Assembly: GCA_015494645.1 (NCBI GenBank) | Contig: WGAU01000148.1 | Coordinates: 1-8,831 of the forward strand | From: Aquificota bacterium | Lineage (GTDB): Bacteria; Thermosulfidibacterota; Thermosulfidibacteria; Thermosulfidibacterales; Thermosulfidibacteraceae | Length of the DNA stretch: 8,831 nucleotides | Reading direction: 5' to 3' | Part shown: one piece after another, positions 6,062 to 8,831 of the stretch | Layout: each line of letters opens with the position of its first letter | Numbering within the stretch: the first letter of the stretch is position 1 | Notes under the pieces: generated by a model | What the model was told of the DNA's origin: nothing | The model's database searches: none | What the model saw: the letters and a program-made list of their open reading frames with translations, nothing else | Position numbers and translations under genes: made by a program

Positions 6062-8031
6062 TTTTGTCTTTTTATGAATTTTTTAAGCCTTGTTTCGAAC
6101 AAGTTTGATATTACATCTGCTTGGTTTACGCTTTCTATAACATGTGGAGTTATCATTATTACAAGCTCGGTTTTTGTGTGCTCGTTAGACCTATAGGAAA
6201 ATAGATTCCCTAAGAAAGGAATGTCACCTAACAGAGGGACCTTTTTTATAAGGGTGTTGTTTCTTCTATCAATAATCCCCCCTAAAATTATGCTGTGTCC
6301 ATTCTGTACCATTAATGTGGTTTTTATTTTTCTTTTTAGTATAATTGGAGAGTCTATTCCTGACACTGTGTTCCTTTCTGCTGTACTACTTTCCTGGACA
6401 ATTTCAAGGGTCACAAATCCTTCATCGCTTATATGGGGCTTTACCTTTAGTATAATTCCTACATCTCTGTACTCAATCTTTCTATCTATAGCAGCGGTTC
6501 CTTGTATTTGTACTGTACCAACGGTTTCGGTTGATAGAACGGGCACTTCCTTTCCAACTTCGATGGATGCGTCTTCGTTGTCTCGTACCAATATGTGTGG
6601 GGATGAGAGCACTGTCAGATCAGATTTTGTGGAAAGGAAGTAGAGAAAATTCCAAAAGTTATCCGGATCTAAGCCATAATAGGTGAATCCGAAAAGCTGG
6701 TTTCTACTTCCGCTAAGGCCGAAAGAGATGCTGCCCTCTGCTATGTACTGCTTTCCATTTGATTTGAGCCACCACTCTATGCCGTTTTCTAATTGTTTGT
6801 TTAGGGTTATTTCAGCTATTAGTACTTCTATTAACACTTGTTTAGGCATGGAGTCTAATGAGTTTATTAAACTTTTTATCTTTTGGTAGTCTTCTTGTGA
6901 TGCTTGTATGATAAGGGCGTTGTTTATCTCGTCTGGGACTATGACGACTTCGGAAGAGACAATTTTTGTGATTTCTTTGTTCTTTCCTTTTGTTCCTGCC
7001 GTTATAACCTTTCTACCGGAAAGGAGGTTGTCTAATATTTTGGCTATGTCTGAGGCTTTAACGTATTGCACTTTATAGATATATATGTTTTTGGCTCCCT
7101 TTTCCTGTGTGCTGTCTAAGAGCCTTACTAGATCTGTGATTTTCTTCATTAGCTTCTGTGAAGAAGCTATAATTACAAGAAAATCCAGCCTGTCTATAGG
7201 AATAGAACTCCAGGATTCTTTTGGCACTTTTATCGATCCAAGGATTTTTTCTAATTCTTTAGATACTATATTCGGTGTGGAATTCTTAAGTTCAAATATT
7301 TTTATGCTGTATCCACTGAAAGCTTCGACATCCAAATTGGATATGAGCCTTCTTATGCTGAAAACATTTCTCTTTTTATCAATTATTAAGAGTTTATCGC
7401 CTATGATTTTACACTTCCCTTCTTGGCTTATAAGCTCAGCAGCTATGCTATAAACTTCCCGTGTAGACAAAAAATCGGGCTTATAGAACCAAAAGGCAAA
7501 ATCTTCGGTTAATAGAATTTTTGGATATGTTCTGGATTTTTTTATGATTATGAGTCCTCTTTCTTTGTATAAGGTTAACCCTTGCTTTTCTAAGATTTTC
7601 TCCACTATATTGATCAGTTCTTCTTCTGTGAACTTTCCATCAAGTACGACGCTTATGTTTCCTTTTATCTTATCTTCTATAATAAAGTTCCTGTTTAATG
7701 TCTTGTTAAGTATGTCAACTATGAAGTCATAAACTGGAACACTATCGTAATTAACACTTAAGGAATATTTTTTAGTGGGCTTTTCTTCTTTCTGTGTTTT
7801 AATAATGCTAATCGTATTTCCTTTTATGTAAGCTATTTCTTTAGTTGCCTTTTTCTCTTTAGTGGACGTTTTCGACAGAATGCGTTTTTCTTTCTGTTTA
7901 TGCTCTTTCCCCAGAACGCCTTTAGGGATAATAGAGATTGAAGGTTGTTTTCTTGAAACAGGTGATTCTGAGCAAGCACACATAAGGGCAATCGTTATTA
8001 TACCTACTATCCAACGGATGGTCTTCCCCAC
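6058..8031 (-). CDS. Lipoprotein secretin, GspD/MshL type
   Basis: This 657-residue protein forms the outer-membrane channel of a type II secretion or type IV pilus system. A signal peptide ends in LMCAC, with C20 as the lipid-bearing cysteine and Ser at +2. A charged Lys/Glu linker (21-87) follows, then an N0 domain (about 88-165), three further periplasmic N domains (about 168-235, 240-310 and 315-395), and the secretin barrel (about 397-632) with the signature VPLLGDIPFLGNLF (598-611) and ITPHVI (627-632). The C-terminal 25 residues are basic and may serve pilotin contact or none. I place the start at GTG 8031, because AAAGGAGGG (8046-8038) lies six bases before it; the in-frame GTG at 8052 would put that site inside the gene. 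The upstream gene's TAA ends two bases before the start. The four-domain periplasmic part and the signature favour GspD over PilQ. No pilotin gene is visible. Confidence 0.93.
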   Translation of the reverse strand: MGKTIRWIVGIITIALMCACSESPVSRKQPSISIIPKGVLGKEHKQKEKRILSKTSTKEKKATKEIAYIKGNTISIIKTQKEEKPTKKYSLSVNYDSVPVYDFIVDILNKTLNRNFIIEDKIKGNISVVLDGKFTEEELINIVEKILEKQGLTLYKERGLIIIKKSRTYPKILLTEDFAFWFYKPDFLSTREVYSIAAELISQEGKCKIIGDKLLIIDKKRNVFSIRRLISNLDVEAFSGYSIKIFELKNSTPNIVSKELEKILGSIKVPKESWSSIPIDRLDFLVIIASSQKLMKKITDLVRLLDSTQEKGAKNIYIYKVQYVKASDIAKILDNLLSGRKVITAGTKGKNKEITKIVSSEVVIVPDEINNALIIQASQEDYQKIKSLINSLDSMPKQVLIEVLIAEITLNKQLENGIEWWLKSNGKQYIAEGSISFGLSGSRNQLFGFTYYGLDPDNFWNFLYFLSTKSDLTVLSSPHILVRDNEDASIEVGKEVPVLSTETVGTVQIQGTAAIDRKIEYRDVGIILKVKPHISDEGFVTLEIVQESSTAERNTVSGIDSPIILKRKIKTTLMVQNGHSIILGGIIDRRNNTLIKKVPLLGDIPFLGNLFSYRSNEHTKTELVIMITPHVIESVNQADVISNLFETRLKKFIKRQK

Positions 8032-8033
8032 TT

Positions 8034-8633
8034 TTATCCCTCCTTTTTCCACAATACCTTAAGCTTAACAGAAAGTTCTACCTGGGGCACTTTTTCTTTT
8101 AGTCTGTGTACATGGTAAACGCTTATATTAGTTTCTTGTAAGACAATGCCCTGTTTGGGAAGCTTTTCCTCCAGATCCTTTAGGAGATTTAGGATGCTTC
8201 TAGCATCTCCTCTGACTCTGAAGTTTATGATGGTACCCTGTATATTATTTTTAAGCTTTTTCGTCCTCTCAAGACGTGTATTGTCTATAGATAAATCATG
8301 CCTTTCGGCTATTTCCTTGATCAAATTTTGAGCTTTGGCAAAGACAATGGCATCTGATGGTGCTTTAGTTAAACCTGCTTCTATCGTCTTTATTTTCTTG
8401 AGTAGTTTTTCTTTTCGTGTTTTCAATTTTTTCTTCTTGGTTATATATCTTTGGGCTCTATTCACTTCTTCTCTTATGGAAGCTATTTCTGCTGAAAGTC
8501 TTCCTATAGCAAAGCGTAAACTTACGTTGCTTACAAGTAGAGTTATACACAAAAAACTTAGCAAAGTCGTTGTTTTATTCTTTTTTAAGAAAACAAAAAT
8601 TTCATTTAAACTTGTGCTTTGTACTTTTTTCAT
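8034..8633 (-). CDS. PilO/GspM-like inner-membrane assembly protein
   Basis: The 199-residue protein has a short cytoplasmic N-terminus (about 1-18), one membrane helix (about 19-40, TTTLLSFLCITLLVSNVSLRF), a strongly charged coiled coil (about 43-85) and a small alpha/beta domain to the end, containing FRVRGDARSILNLLKDLEEKLP. This layout is shared by PilO, GspM and MshJ, which pair with PilN/GspL through coiled coils and join the cytoplasmic motor to the secretin. Sequence identity in these families is low, so the assignment rests on architecture and on position between a PilN/GspL-like gene and a secretin. ATG 8633 is the first possible start, because an in-frame TAG lies two codons upstream. 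It overlaps the upstream gene by 32 bases and has only a weak purine site. Confidence 0.8.
   Translation of the reverse strand: MKKVQSTSLNEIFVFLKKNKTTTLLSFLCITLLVSNVSLRFAIGRLSAEIASIREEVNRAQRYITKKKKLKTRKEKLLKKIKTIEAGLTKAPSDAIVFAKAQNLIKEIAERHDLSIDNTRLERTKKLKNNIQGTIINFRVRGDARSILNLLKDLEEKLPKQGIVLQETNISVYHVHRLKEKVPQVELSVKLKVLWKKEG
8038..8046 (-). promoter_or_regulatory. Ribosome binding site that fixes the secretin start
   Basis: AAAGGAGGG on the minus strand is the strongest match to the 16S tail in the secretion operon and lies six bases before GTG 8031. It is embedded in the last codons of the PilO-like gene, so translation of the two is probably coupled. Confidence 0.8.
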
Positions 8634-8831
8634 TCTCTATAACAAACCTCACCCCGAATCGTTCAAGTCCTTTATACACTCCTCCTTTAGCTTTGGATGG
8701 AGCTGAAATTATTTTCAAGGATCCTAAAGACTTCATTTTACCAAGACTCTCAATGGCTTTTGAAGCTGAAGGGGTGTAAGCTCTGAGGGACACGGTGTTA
8801 CCTTTTATATTTAAGTATCTGATTTTAGTGC
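8602..8831 (-). CDS. PilN/GspL-like protein, C-terminal part (cut by window edge)
   Basis: The frame is open from the right edge of the window to a stop at 8604-8602, so only the last 75 or so residues are visible. They follow the C-terminal ferredoxin-like fold of GspL and PilN: a strand ending GNTVSLRAYTPSASKAIESL, then a strand/loop LKIISAPSKAKGG, and a last strand YKGLERFGVRFVIE. In these families the domain sits in the periplasm and pairs with PilO/GspM, whose candidate gene follows directly and overlaps by 32 bases. A GTG at 8793 is not the start, since the conserved fold continues upstream of it. The N-terminal half, including the membrane helix and any actin-like domain, lies outside the window. 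Confidence 0.75.
   Translation of the reverse strand, partial: TKIRYLNIKGNTVSLRAYTPSASKAIESLGKMKSLGSLKIISAPSKAKGGVYKGLERFGVRFVIENEKSTKHKFK

Noticed and set aside
6221..6643. Open frame on the plus strand inside the secretin gene
   Set aside because: It is a shadow of the secretin frame; its hydrophobic look comes from reading AT-rich antisense codons.
8032..8052. GTG at 8052 as the secretin start
   Set aside because: AAAGGAGGG lies downstream of it and is correctly placed for GTG 8031; the longer start would also put charged residues before the signal peptide.
1..8831. CRISPR array, tRNA or rRNA genes
   Set aside because: I found no regularly spaced repeats, cloverleaf-like sequence or rRNA motifs on either strand.

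Overview
The window looks like chromosomal DNA from a thermophilic, probably deep-branching bacterium. The evidence is indirect: heavy use of AGA/AGG for arginine and ATA for isoleucine, Glu/Lys-rich proteins, strong Shine-Dalgarno sites, and the presence together of a pyruvate carboxylase, a molybdopterin-type protein and a lipoprotein secretin. Aquificota- or Thermosulfidibacter-like lineages would fit, but the sequence does not name the organism and this is an inference.

Left part (1-4408), about half G+C in the lines I counted. A short MoaE-like gene (+) meets, with only 2 bp between stop codons, a convergent gene for a zinc-ribbon protein with a very acidic tail (-). That gene is divergent from a full-length single-chain pyruvate carboxylase (+, 974-4408). 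The roughly 150 bp between the two divergent genes carries weak promoters on both strands. A perfect 10+10 bp inverted repeat lies on the presumed carboxylase promoter, just before its ribosome binding site, and is a good operator candidate.

Middle (about 4409-5653). An IS3-family insertion sequence lies on the minus strand. It has orfA, orfB, a canonical T TTT TTA -1 frameshift site joining them, and a DDE integrase domain. The end nearest orfA can fold, in RNA read in from outside, into a two-part hairpin that covers the orfA ribosome binding site, while a TATAAT box inside the element would start transcripts without the 5' arm of that hairpin. This suggests protection from impinging transcription, relevant here because the element lies directly downstream of, and collinear with, another operon.

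Right part (5651-8831), clearly AT-richer (about 27-40% G+C in sampled lines). This is the tail of a type II secretion / type IV pilus-like operon on the minus strand: PilN/GspL C-terminus (cut by the window edge), PilO/GspM-like inner-membrane protein, a lipoprotein secretin of GspD type, and a GspH-like pseudopilin. The genes overlap or nearly touch, so translation is probably coupled. The pseudopilin reading frame ends exactly at the tip of the insertion sequence, whose first three bases supply its stop codon. No target-site duplication is visible and base composition changes across the element, so the element may mark a rearrangement joint that separated the secretion operon from its downstream genes.

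I see no tRNA, rRNA, CRISPR array or obvious new defence system in this window.
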